From Xestospongia muta (lineage: Eukaryota; Porifera; Demospongiae; Haplosclerida; Petrosiidae), in assembly GCA_963693285.1 (NCBI GenBank), contig OY848918.1, forward strand, positions 15,560,263 through 15,624,262: a stretch of 64,000 bases of DNA, read 5' to 3'. The position numbers and the translations under genes are program-made. Positions 49,237-60,298 of this stretch are shown here, piece by piece (the stretch's first letter is position 1; each line of letters begins with the position of its first letter). Below the pieces are notes generated by a model. It made no database searches, was not told the origin of the DNA, and saw only the letters and a list, made by a program, of their open reading frames with translations.

Positions 49237-51548
49237 GGGCAGATACACTTACTAAACTCTTTAGATCACCTTATTTAACCAGTTTTCACAGTTAATTTAT
49301 AATCTTTTTTAACTTTCAAAAAGCTCTAAACTCTTTATTTTAGAGTTTTAACCTATTTAGACTACTTTATTAGTATATTTAAGACAGATAAACTTACTAA
49401 ACTCTTTAGATCAGCTTATTTAACCAGTTATCATAGTTAATTTCTAATCGTTTTTAACTTCAAAAAGCTCTAAACTCCTTTTTTTTGAGTTTTAACCTAT
49501 TTAGACTACTTTATTAGTATATTTAAGACAGATAAACTTACTAAACTCTTTAATTCATCTTATTTAACCAGTTTTCACAGTTAATTTCTAATCTTTTTTA
49601 ACTTCAAAAAGCTCTAAACTCTTTATTTTAGAGTTTTAACCTATTTAGACTACTTTATTAGTATATTTCAGACAGATAAACTTACTAAACTCTTTAGATC
49701 AGCTTATTTAACCAGTTTTCACAGTTAATTTCTAATCTTTTTTAACTTTCAAAAAGCTCTAAACTCTTTATTTTAGAGTTTTAACCTATTTAGACTACTT
49801 TATTAGTATATTTAAGACAGATAAACTTACTAAACTCTTTAGATCAGCTTATTTAACCAGTTTTCACTGTTAATTTCTAATCTTTTTTAACTTTCAAAAA
49901 GCTCTAAACTCTTTATTTTAGAGTTTTAACCTATTTAGACTACTTTATTAGTATATTTAAGACAGATAAACTTACAAACTCTTTAGATCACCTCTTTAAC
50001 CAGTTTTCACAGTTAATTTCTAATCTTTTTTAACTTTCAAAAAAGCTCCAAACTCTTTATTTTAGAGTTTTAACCTATTTAGACTAGTTGATTAGTATAT
50101 TTAAGACAGATAAACTTACTAAACTCTTTAGATCAGCTTATTTAACCAGTTTTCACAGTTAATTTCTAATCTTTTTTAACTTTCAAAAAGATCTAAACTC
50201 TATATTTTGGAGTTTTAACCTATTTAGACTACTTTATTAGTATATTTAGGGCAGATACACTTACTAAACTCTTTAGATCAGCTTATTTAACCAGTTTTCA
50301 CAGTTAATTTCTAATCTTTTTTCACTTTCAAAAAGCTCTAAACTCTTTATTTTAGAGTTTTAACCTATTTAGACTACTTTATTAGTATATTTAAGACAGA
50401 TAAACTTACTAAACTCTTTAGATCATCTTATTTAACCAGTTTTCAGTTAATTTCTAATTGTTTTTAACTTCAAAAAGCTCTAAACTACTTATTTTTTTGT
50501 TTTAACCTATTTAGACTACTTTATTAGTATATTTAAGACAGATAAACTTACTAAACTCTTTAATTCATCTTATTTAACCAGTTTTCACAGTTAATTTATA
50601 ATCTTTTTTAACGTCAAAAAGCTCTAAACTCCTTATTTTAGAGTTTTAACCTATTTAGACTACTTTATTAGTATATTTAAGACAGATAAACTTACTAAAC
50701 TCTTTAAATAAGCTTATTTAACCAGTTTTCACAGTTAATTTCTAATCTTTTTAACTTTCAAAAATCTCTAAACTCTTTATTTTGGAGTTTTAACCTATTT
50801 AGACTACTTTATTAGTATATTTAACACAGATAAACTTACTAAACTCTTTAGATCAGCTTATTTAACCATTTTTCACAGTCAATTTCTAATCTTTTTTAAC
50901 TTTCAAAAAGCTCTAAACTCTTTATTTTAGAGTTTTAACCTATTTAGACTACTTTATTAGTATATTTAAGACAGATAAACTTACTAAACTCTTTAGATCA
51001 GCTTATTTAACCAGTTTTCAGAGTTAATTTCTAATCTTTTTTAACTTTCAAAAAGATCTAAACCCTTTATTTAGGAGTTTTAACCTATTTAGACTACTTT
51101 ATTAGTATATTTAGGGCAGATACACTTACTAATCTCTTTAGATCAGCTTATTTAACCAGTTTTCACAGTTAATTTCTAATCTTTTTAAACTTTCAAAAAG
51201 CTCTAAACTCTTTATTTTAGAGTTTTAACCTATTTAGACTACTTTATTAGTATATTTAAGACAGAGAAACTTACTAAACTCTTTAGATTCCCTTATTTAA
51301 CCAGTTTTCACAGTTAATTTCTAATCTTTTTTAACTTTCAAAAAGCTCTAAACTCTTTATTTTAGAGTTTTAACCTATTTAGACTACTTTAATAGTATAT
51401 TTAAGACTGATAAACTTACGAAACTCTTTAGATCAGCTTATTTAACCAGTTTTCACAGTTAATTTCTAATCTTTTTTAACTTTCAAAAAGCTCTAAACTC
51501 TTTATTTTAGAGTTTTAACCTATTTAGACTACTTTATTAGTATATTTA
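49237..51548. repeat. Higher-order unit Y1 (16 monomers, 2,312 bp)
   Basis: The unit runs from 'gggcagatacac' at 49,237 to the same word at 51,549. Marks in order: 'agttatcatag' near 49,428, 'ccttttttttgag' near 49,478, 'cttacaaactc' (49,971) with 'cacctctttaacc', 'gactagttgattag' near 50,083, 'tctatattttgg' near 50,199, 'cagttttcagttaattt' (3 bases lost) near 50,440, 'ttttttaacgtc' near 50,605, and 'aaacacagat'-type changes near 50,823. All recur at offset 2,312 in Y2. Confidence 0.9.
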
Positions 51549-53860
51549 GGGCAGATACACTTACTAAACTCTTTAGATCACCTTATTTAACCAGTTTTCA
51601 CAGTTAATTTATAATCTTTTTTAACTTTCAAAAAGCTCTAAACTCTTTATTTTAGAGTTTTAACCTATTTAGACTACTTTATTAGTATATTTAAGACAGA
51701 TAAACTTACTAAACTCTTTAGATCAGCTTATTTAACCAGTTATCATAGTTAATTTCTAATCGTTTTTAACTTCAAAAAGCTCTAAACTCCTTTTTTTTGA
51801 GTTTTAACCTATTTAGACTACTTTATTAGTATATTTAAGACAGATAAACTTACTAAACTCTTTAATTCATCTTATTTAACCAGTTTTCACAGTTAATTTC
51901 TAATCTTTTTTAACTTCAAAAAGCTCTAAACTCTTTATTTTAGAGTTTTAACCTATTTAGACTACTTTATTAGTATATTTCAGACAGATAAACTTACTAA
52001 ACTCTTTAGATCAGCTTATTTAACCAGTTTTCACAGTTAATTTCTAATCTTTTTTAACTTTCAAAAAGCTCTAAACTCTTTATTTTAGAGTTTTAACCTA
52101 TTTAGACTACTTTATTAGTATATTTAAGACAGATAAACTTACTAAACTCTTTAGATCAGCTTATTTAACCAGTTTTCACTGTTAATTTCTAATCTTTTTT
52201 AACTTTCAAAAAGCTCTAAACTCTTTATTTTAGAGTTTTAACCTATTTAGACTACTTTATTAGTATATTTAAGACAGATAAACTTACAAACTCTTTAGAT
52301 CACCTCTTTAACCAGTTTTCACAGTTAATTTCTAATCTTTTTTAACTTTCAAAAAAGCTCCAAACTCTTTATTTTAGAGTTTTAACCTATTTAGACTAGT
52401 TGATTAGTATATTTAAGACAGATAAACTTACTAAACTCTTTAGATCAGCTTATTTAACCAGTTTTCACAGTTAATTTCTAATCTTTTTTAACTTTCAAAA
52501 AGATCTAAACTCTATATTTTGGAGTTTTAACCTATTTAGACTACTTTATTAGTATATTTAGGGCAGATACACTTACTAAACTCTTTAGATCAGCTTATTT
52601 AACCAGTTTTCACAGTTAATTTCTAATCTTTTTTCACTTTCAAAAAGCTCTAAACTCTTTATTTTAGAGTTTTAACCTATTTAGACTACTTTATTAGTAT
52701 ATTTAAGACAGATAAACTTACTAAACTCTTTAGATCATCTTATTTAACCAGTTTTCAGTTAATTTCTAATTGTTTTTAACTTCAAAAAGCTCTAAACTCC
52801 TTATTTTTTTGTTTTAACCTATTTAGACTACTTTATTAGTATATTTAAGACAGATAAACTTACTAAACTCTTTAATTCATCTTATTTAACCAGTTTTCAC
52901 AGTTAATTTATAATCTTTTTTAACGTCAAAAAGCTCTAAACTCCTTATTTTAGAGTTTTAACCTATTTAGACTACTTTATTAGTATATTTAAGACAGATA
53001 AACTTACTAAACTCTTTAAATAAGCTTATTTAACCAGTTTTCACAGTTAATTTCTAATCTTTTTAACTTTCAAAAATCTCTAAACTCTTTATTTTGGAGT
53101 TTTAACCTATTTAGACTACTTTATTAGTATATTTAACACAGATAAACTTACTAAACTCTTTAGATCAGCTTATTTAACCATTTTTCACAGTCAATTTCTA
53201 ATCTTTTTTAACTTTCAAAAAGCTCTAAACTCTTTATTTTAGAGTTTTAACCTATTTAGACTACTTTATTAGTATATTTAAGACAGATAAACTTACTAAA
53301 CTCTTTAGATCAGCTTATTTAACCAGTTTTCAGAGTTAATTTCTAATCTTTTTTAACTTTCAAAAAGATCTAAACCCTTTATTTAGGAGTTTTAACCTAT
53401 TTAGACTACTTTATTAGTATATTTAGGGCAGATACACTTACTAATCTCTTTAGATCAGCTTATTTAACCAGTTTTCACAGTTAATTTCTAATCTTTTTAA
53501 ACTTTCAAAAAGCTCTAAACTCTTTATTTTAGAGTTTTAACCTATTTAGACTACTTTATTAGTATATTTAAGACAGAGAAACTTACTAAACTCTTTAGAT
53601 TCCCTTATTTAACCAGTTTTCACAGTTAATTTCTAATCTTTTTTAACTTTCAAAAAGCTCTAAACTCTTTATTTTAGAGTTTTAACCTATTTAGACTACT
53701 TTAATAGTATATTTAAGACTGATAAACTTACGAAACTCTTTAGATCAGCTTATTTAACCAGTTTTCACAGTTAATTTCTAATCTTTTTTAACTTTCAAAA
53801 AGCTCTAAACTCTTTATTTTAGAGTTTTAACCTATTTAGACTACTTTATTAGTATATTTA
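51549..53860. repeat. Higher-order unit Y2, tandem copy of Y1
   Basis: It matches Y1 at offset 2,312; for example 'cttacaaac' at 49,971 pairs with 52,283. Very few substitutions were noticed; one is 'aactacttattttt' near 50,484 against 'aactccttattttt' near 52,796. It ends near 53,860, where 'aagagagataaac' takes the place of the 'agggcagatacac' that would start another unit. The very high identity marks this as another recent duplication, independent in length from the X pair. Confidence 0.9.
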
Positions 53861-55810
53861 AGAGAGATAAACTTACTAAACTCTTTAGATCAGCTTATTT
53901 AACCAGTTTTCACAGTTAATTTCTAATCTTTTTTAACTTTCAAAAAGCTCTAAACTCTTTATTTTAGAGTTTTAACCTATTTAGACTACTTTATTAGTAT
54001 ATTTAAGACAGATAAACTTACTAAACTCTTTAGATCAGCTTATTTAACCAGTTTTCACTGTTAATTTCAAATCTTTTTTAACTTTGAAAAAGCTCTAAAC
54101 TCTTTATTTTAGAGTTTTAACCTATTTAGACTTCTTTATTAGTATATTTAAGACTGACAAACTTACTAAACTCTTTAGATCAGCTTATTTAACCAGTTTT
54201 CACAGTTAATTTCTAATCTTTTTTAACTTTCAAAAAGCTCTAAACTCTTTATTTTAGAGTTTTAACCTATTTAGACTACTTTATTAGTATATTTAAGAGA
54301 GATAAACTTACTAAACTCTTTAGATCAGCTTGTTTAACCAGTTTTTACAGTTAATTTCTAATCTTTTTTAACTTTAAAAAAGCTCTAAACTCTTTATTTT
54401 AGAGTTTTAACCTATTTAAACTACTTTATTAGTATATTTAAGACAGATAAACTTACTAAACTCTTTAGATCCGCTTATTTAACCAGTTTTCACAGTAAAT
54501 TTGTAATCTTTTTTAACTTTCAAAAAGCTCTAAACTCTTTGTTTTAGAGTTTTAACCTATTTAGACTACTTTATTAGTATATTTAAGGGCAGATACACTT
54601 ACTAAACTCTTTAGATCACCTTATTTAACCAGTTTTCACAGTTAATTTCTAATCTTTTTTAACTTTCAAAAAGCTCTAAACTCTTTATTTTAGAGTTTTA
54701 ACCTATTTAGACTACTTTAATAGTATATTTAAGATCGATAAACTTACTAAACTCTTTAGATCAGCTTATTTAACCAGTTTTCACAGTTAATTTCTAATCT
54801 TTTTTAACTTTCAAAAAGCTCTAAACTCTTTATTTTAGAGTTTTAACCTATTTAGACTAGTTTATTAGTATATTTAAGACAGATAAACTTACTAAACTCT
54901 TTAGATCAGCTTATTTAACCAGTTTTCACAGTTAATTTCTAATCTTTTTTAACTTTCAAAAAGCTCTAAACTCTTTATTTTAGAGTTTTAACCTATTTAG
55001 ACTACTTTATTAGTATATTTAAGACAGATAAACTTACTAAACTCTTTAGATCAGCTTATTTAACCAGGTTTCACTGTTAATTTCAAATCTTTTTTAACTT
55101 TCAAAAAGCTCTAAACTCTTTATTTTAGAGTTTTAACCTATTTAGACTTCTTTATTAGTATATTTAAGACTGACAAACTTACTAAACTCTTTAGATCAGC
55201 TTATTTAACCAGTTTTCACAGTTAATTTCTAATCTTTTTTAACTTTCAAAAAGCTCTAAACTCTTTATTTTAGAGTTTTAACCTATTTAGACTACTTTAT
55301 TAGTATATTTAAGACAGATAAACTTACTAAACTCTTTAGATCAGCTTATTTAACCAGTTTTCACAGTTAATTTCTAATCTTTTTTAACTTTAAAAAAGCT
55401 CTAAACTCTTTATTTTAGAGTTTTAACCTATTTAAACTACTTTATTAGTATATTTAAGACAGATAAACTTACTAAACTCTTTAGATCCGCTTATTTAACC
55501 AGTTTTCACAGTTAATTTCTAATCTTTTTTAACTTTCAAAAAGCTCTAAACTCTTTATTTTAGAGTTTTAACCTATTTAGACTACTTTATTAGTATATTT
55601 AGGGCAGATACACTTACTAAACTCTTTAGATCACCTTATTTAACCAGTTTTCACAGTTAATTTCTAATCTTTTTTAACTTTCAAAAAGCTCTAAACCCTT
55701 TATTTTAGAGTTTTAACCTATTTAGACTACTTTATTAGTATATTTAAGACAGATAAACTTACTAAACTCTTTAGATCATCTTATTTAACCAGTTTTCACA
55801 GTTAATTTCT
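53861..55810. repeat. Stretch with a 7-monomer duplication (offset 1,016)
   Basis: 'cttctttattag' followed by 'gactgacaaac' occurs at 54,131 and 55,147, an offset of 1,016. It is preceded both times by 'cactgttaatttcaaatc' and followed by a 'tatttaaactac' monomer (about 54,411 and 55,430). The pair of monomers also resembles 19,620-19,735 far to the left. One monomer near 54,575 has an extra base ('ttaagggcagatacac'). The rest is near consensus and no gene is present. Confidence 0.8.
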
Positions 55811-57546
55811 AATCGTTTTTAACTTCAAATAGCTCTAAACTCCTTATTTTTGAGTTTTAACCTATTTAGACTACTTTATTAGTATATTTCAGACAGATAA
55901 ACTTACTAAACTCTTTATTTCATCTTATTTAACCAGTTTTCACAGTTAATTTCTAATCTTTTTTAACTTCAAAAAGCTCTAAACTCCTTATTTTAGAGTT
56001 TTAACCTATTTAGACTACTTTATTAGTATATTTAAGACTGATAAACTTACTAAACTCTTTAAATCAGCTTATTTAACCAGTTTTCACAGTTAATTTCTAA
56101 TCTTTTTTAACTTTCAAAAAGCTCTAAACTCTTTATTTTAGAGTTTTAACCTATTTAGACTACTTTATTAGTATATTTAAGACAGATAAACTTACTAAAC
56201 TCTTTAGATCAGCTTATTTAACCAGTTTTCACAGTTAATTTATAATCTTTTTTAACTTTCAAAAAGCTCTAAACTCTTTATTTTAGAGTTTTAACCTATT
56301 TAGACTACTTTATTAGTATATTTCAGACAGATAAACGTACTAAACTCTTTAGATCAGCTTATTTAACCACTTTTTACTGTTAATTTCTAATCTTTTTTAA
56401 CTTTCAAAAATCTCTAAACTCTTTATTTTGGAGTTTTAACCTATTTAGACTACTTTATTAGTATATTTAAGACAGATAAACTTACTAAACTCTTTAGATC
56501 AGCTTATTTAACCATTTTTCACAGTTAATTTCTAATCTTTTTTAACTTTCAAATGGCTCTAAACTCTTTATTTTAGAGTTTTAACCTATTTAGACTACTT
56601 TATTAGTATATTTAAGACAGATAAACTTACTAAACTCTTTAGATCAGCTTATTTTACCAGTTTTCACAGTTAATTTATAATCTTTTTTAACTTTCAAAAA
56701 GATCTAAACTCTTTATTTAGAGTTTTAACCTATTTAGACTACTTTATTAGTATATTTAGGGCAGATACACTTACTAATCTCTTTAGATCAGCTTATTTAA
56801 CCAGTTTTCACAGTTAATTTCTAATCTTTTTTAACTTTCAAAAAGCTCTAAACTCTTTATTTTAGAGTTTTAACCTATTTAGACTACTTTAGTAGTATAT
56901 TTAAGACTGATAAACTTACTAAACTCTTTAGATCAGCTTATTTAACCAGTTTTCACAGTTAATTTCTAATCTTTTTTAACTTTCAAAAAGCTCTAAACTC
57001 TTTATTTTAGAGTTTTAACCTATTTAGACTACTTTTTTAGTATAGTTAAGACAGATAAACTTACTAAACTCTTTAGATCAGCTTATTTAACCAGTTTTCA
57101 CAGTTAATTTCTAATCTTTTTTAACTTTCAAAAAGCTCTAAACTCTTTATATTAGAGTTTTAACCTATTTAGACTACTTTATTAGTATATTTAAGACAGA
57201 TAAACTTACTAAACTCTTTAGATCCGCTTATTTAACCAATTTTCACTGTTAATTTCTAATCTTTTTTAACTTTCAAAAAGCTCTAAACTCTTTATTTTAG
57301 AGTTTTAACCTATTAAGACTACTTTATTAGTATATTTAAGTTGGACAAACTCACTAAACTCTTTGGATCAGCTTATTTAACCAGTTTTCACAGTTAATTT
57401 CTAATTTTTTTAACTTTCAAAAAGCTCTAAACTCTTTATTTTAGAGTTTTAACCTATTTAGACTACTTTATTAGTATATTTAAGACAGATAAACTTACTA
57501 AAATCTTTAGATCAGCTTATTTAACCAGTTTTCACAGTTAATTTAT
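55811..57546. repeat. Block P (12 monomers, 1,736 bp)
   Basis: The block starts at 'aatcgttttt' (55,811) in a monomer with 'cttcaaatagctc'. It passes through 'ctttatttcatc', 'aagactgataaac', 'atttcagacagataaacg', 'ctttcaaatggctc', 'cttattttacc' with 'gatctaaac' (56,701), 'tttagtagta' (56,888), 'ttttttagtatagttaag' (near 57,034), 'tatattagag' (near 57,148) and 'ttaagttggacaaac' (near 57,337). The whole chain recurs as P' at offset 2,750. It has a 2-base deletion near 56,711 relative to P'. Confidence 0.85.
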
Positions 57547-58560
57547 AATCGTTTTTAACTTCAAATAGCTCTAAACTCCTTATTTTTGAGTTTTAACCTA
57601 TTTAGACTACTTTATTAGTATATTTAAGACAGATAAACTTACTAAACTCTTTAGATCAGCTTATTTTACCAGTTTTCACAGTTAATTTCTAATCTTTTTT
57701 AACTTTCAAAAAGATCTAAACTCTTTATTTTAGAGTTTTAACCTATTTAGACTACTTTATTAGTATATTTAGGGCAGATACACTTACTAATCTCTTTAGA
57801 TCAGCTTATTTAACCAGTTTTCACAGTTAATTTCTAATCTTTTTTAACTTTCAAAAAGCTCTAAACTCTTTATTTTAGAGTTTTAACCTATTTAGACTAC
57901 TTTAGTAGTATATTTAAGACTGATAAACTTACTAAACTCTTTAGATCAGCTTATTTAACCAGTTTTCACAGTTAATTTCTAATCTTTTTTAACTTTCAAA
58001 AAGCTCTAAACTCTTTATTTTAGAGTTTTAACCTATTTAGACTACTTTTTTAGTATAGTTAAGACAGATAAACTTACTAAACTCTTTAGATCAGCTTATT
58101 TAACCAGTTTTCACAGTTAATTTCTAATCTTTTTTAACTTTCAAAAAGCTCTAAACTCTTTATATTAGAGTTTTAACCTATTTAGACTACTTTATTAGTA
58201 TATTTAAGACAGATAAACTTACTAAACTCTTTAGATCCGCTTATTTAACCAATTTTCACTGTTAATTTCTAATCTTTTTTAACTTTCAAAAAGCTCTAAA
58301 CTCTTTATTTTAGAGTTTTAACCTATTTAGACTACTTTATTAGTATATTTAAGTTTGACAAACTTACTAAACTCTTTGGATCAGCTTATTTAACCAGTTT
58401 TCACAGTTAATTTCTAATCTTTTTTAACTTTCAAAAAGCTCTAAACTCTTTATTTTAGAGTTTTAACCTATTTAGACTACTTTATTAGTATATTTAAGAC
58501 AGATAAACTTACTAAACTCTTTAGATCAGCTTATTTAACCAGTTTTCACAGTTAATTTAT
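57547..58560. repeat. Block Q (7 monomers, 1,014 bp), shortened version of P
   Basis: The block starts with the same 'aatcgttttt'/'caaatagctc' monomer as P but goes straight to the 'cttattttacc'/'gatctaaac' monomer (57,713), skipping five monomers. It then follows P to the end with 'tttagtagta' (57,901), 'tatattagag' (near 58,162) and 'ttaagtttgacaaac' (near 58,350). This is the pattern expected from a 5-monomer deletion by unequal exchange. Confidence 0.85.
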
Positions 58561-60298
58561 AATCGTTTTTAACTTCAAATAGCTCTAAACTCCTTATTTT
58601 TGAGTTTTAACCTATTTAGACTACTTTATTAGTATATTTCAGACAGATAAACTTACTAAACTCTTTATTTCATCTTATTTAACCAGTTTTCACAGTTAAT
58701 TTCTAATCTTTTTTAACTTCAAAAAGCTCTAAACTCCTTATTTTAGAGTTTTAACCTATTTAGACTACTTTATTAGTATATTTAAGACTGATAAACTTAC
58801 TAAACTCTTTAAATCAGCTTATTTAACCAGTTTTCACAGTTAATTTCTAATCTTTTTTAACTTTCAAAAAGCTCTAAACTCTTTATTTTAGAGTTTTAAC
58901 CTATTTAGACTACTTTATTAGTATATTTAAGACAGATAAACTTACTAAACTCTTTAGATCAGCTTATTTAACCAGTTTTCACAGTTAATTTATAATCTTT
59001 TTTAACTTTCAAAAAGCTCTAAACTCTTTATTTTAGAGTTTTAACCTATTTAGACTACTTTATTAGTATATTTCAGACAGATAAACGTACTAAACTCTTT
59101 AGATCAGCTTATTTAACCACTTTTCACTGTTAATTTCTAATCTTTTTTAACTTTCAAAAATCTCTAAACTCTTTATTTTGGAGTTTTAACCTATTTAGAC
59201 TACTTTATTAGTATATTTAAGACAGATAAACTTACTAAACTCTTTAGATCAGCTTATTTAACCATTTTTCACAGTTAATTTCTAATCTTTTTTAACTTTC
59301 AAATGGCTCTAAACTCTTTATTTTAGAGTTTTAACCTATTTAGACTACTTTATTAGTATATTTAAGACAGATAAACTTACTAAACTCTTTAGATCACCTT
59401 ATTTTACCAGTTTTCACAGTTAATTTATAATCTTTTTTAACTTTCAAAAAGATCTAAACTCTTTATTTTAGAGTTTTAACCTATTTAGACTACTTTATTA
59501 GTATATTTAGGGCAGATACACTTACTAATCTCTTTAGATCAGCTTATTTAACCAGTTTTCACAGTTAATTTCTAATCTTTTTTAACTTTCAAAAAGCTCT
59601 AAACTCTTTATTTTAGAGTTTTAACCTATTTAGACTACTTTAGTAGTATATTTAAGACTGATAAACTTACTAAACTCTTTAGATCAGCTTATTTAACCAG
59701 TTTTCACAGTTAATTTCTAATCTTTTTTAACTTTCAAAAAGCTCTAAACTCTTTATTTTAGAGTTTTAACCTATTTAGACTACTTTTTTAGTATAGGTAA
59801 GACAGATAAACTTACTAAACTCTTTAGATCAGCTTATTTAACCAGTTTTCACAGTTAATTTCTAATCTTTTTTAACTTTCAAAAAGCTCTAAACTCTTTA
59901 TATTAGAGTTTTAACCTATTTAGACTACTTTATTAGTATATTTAAGACAGATAAACTTACTAAACTCTTTAGATCCGCTTATTTAACCAATTTTCACTGT
60001 TAATTTCTAATCTTTTTTAACTTTCAAAAAGCTCTAAACTCTTTATTTTAGAGTTTTAACCTATTTAGACTACTTTATTAGTATATTTAAGTTTGACAAA
60101 CTTACTAAACTCTTTGGATCAGCTTATTTAACCAGTTTTCACAGTTAATTTCTAATCTTTTTTAACTTTCAAAAAGCTCTAAACTCTTTATTTTAGAGTT
60201 TTAACCTATTTAGACTACTTTATTAGTATATTTAAGACAGATAAACTTACTAAACTCTTTAGATCAGCTTATTTAACCAGTTTTCACAGTTAATTTAT
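58561..60298. repeat. Block P' (12 monomers), copy of P
   Basis: It repeats P at offset 2,750-2,752: 'aatcgttttt' at 58,561, 'gatctaaac' at 59,451 and 'tttagtagta' at 59,639. It shares 'ttaagtttgacaaac' (near 60,089) with Q where P has 'ttaagttggacaaac', so Q and P' are closer to each other at that site. It has 'ggtaagacag' near 59,795 where the others have 'gttaagacag'. Confidence 0.85.
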
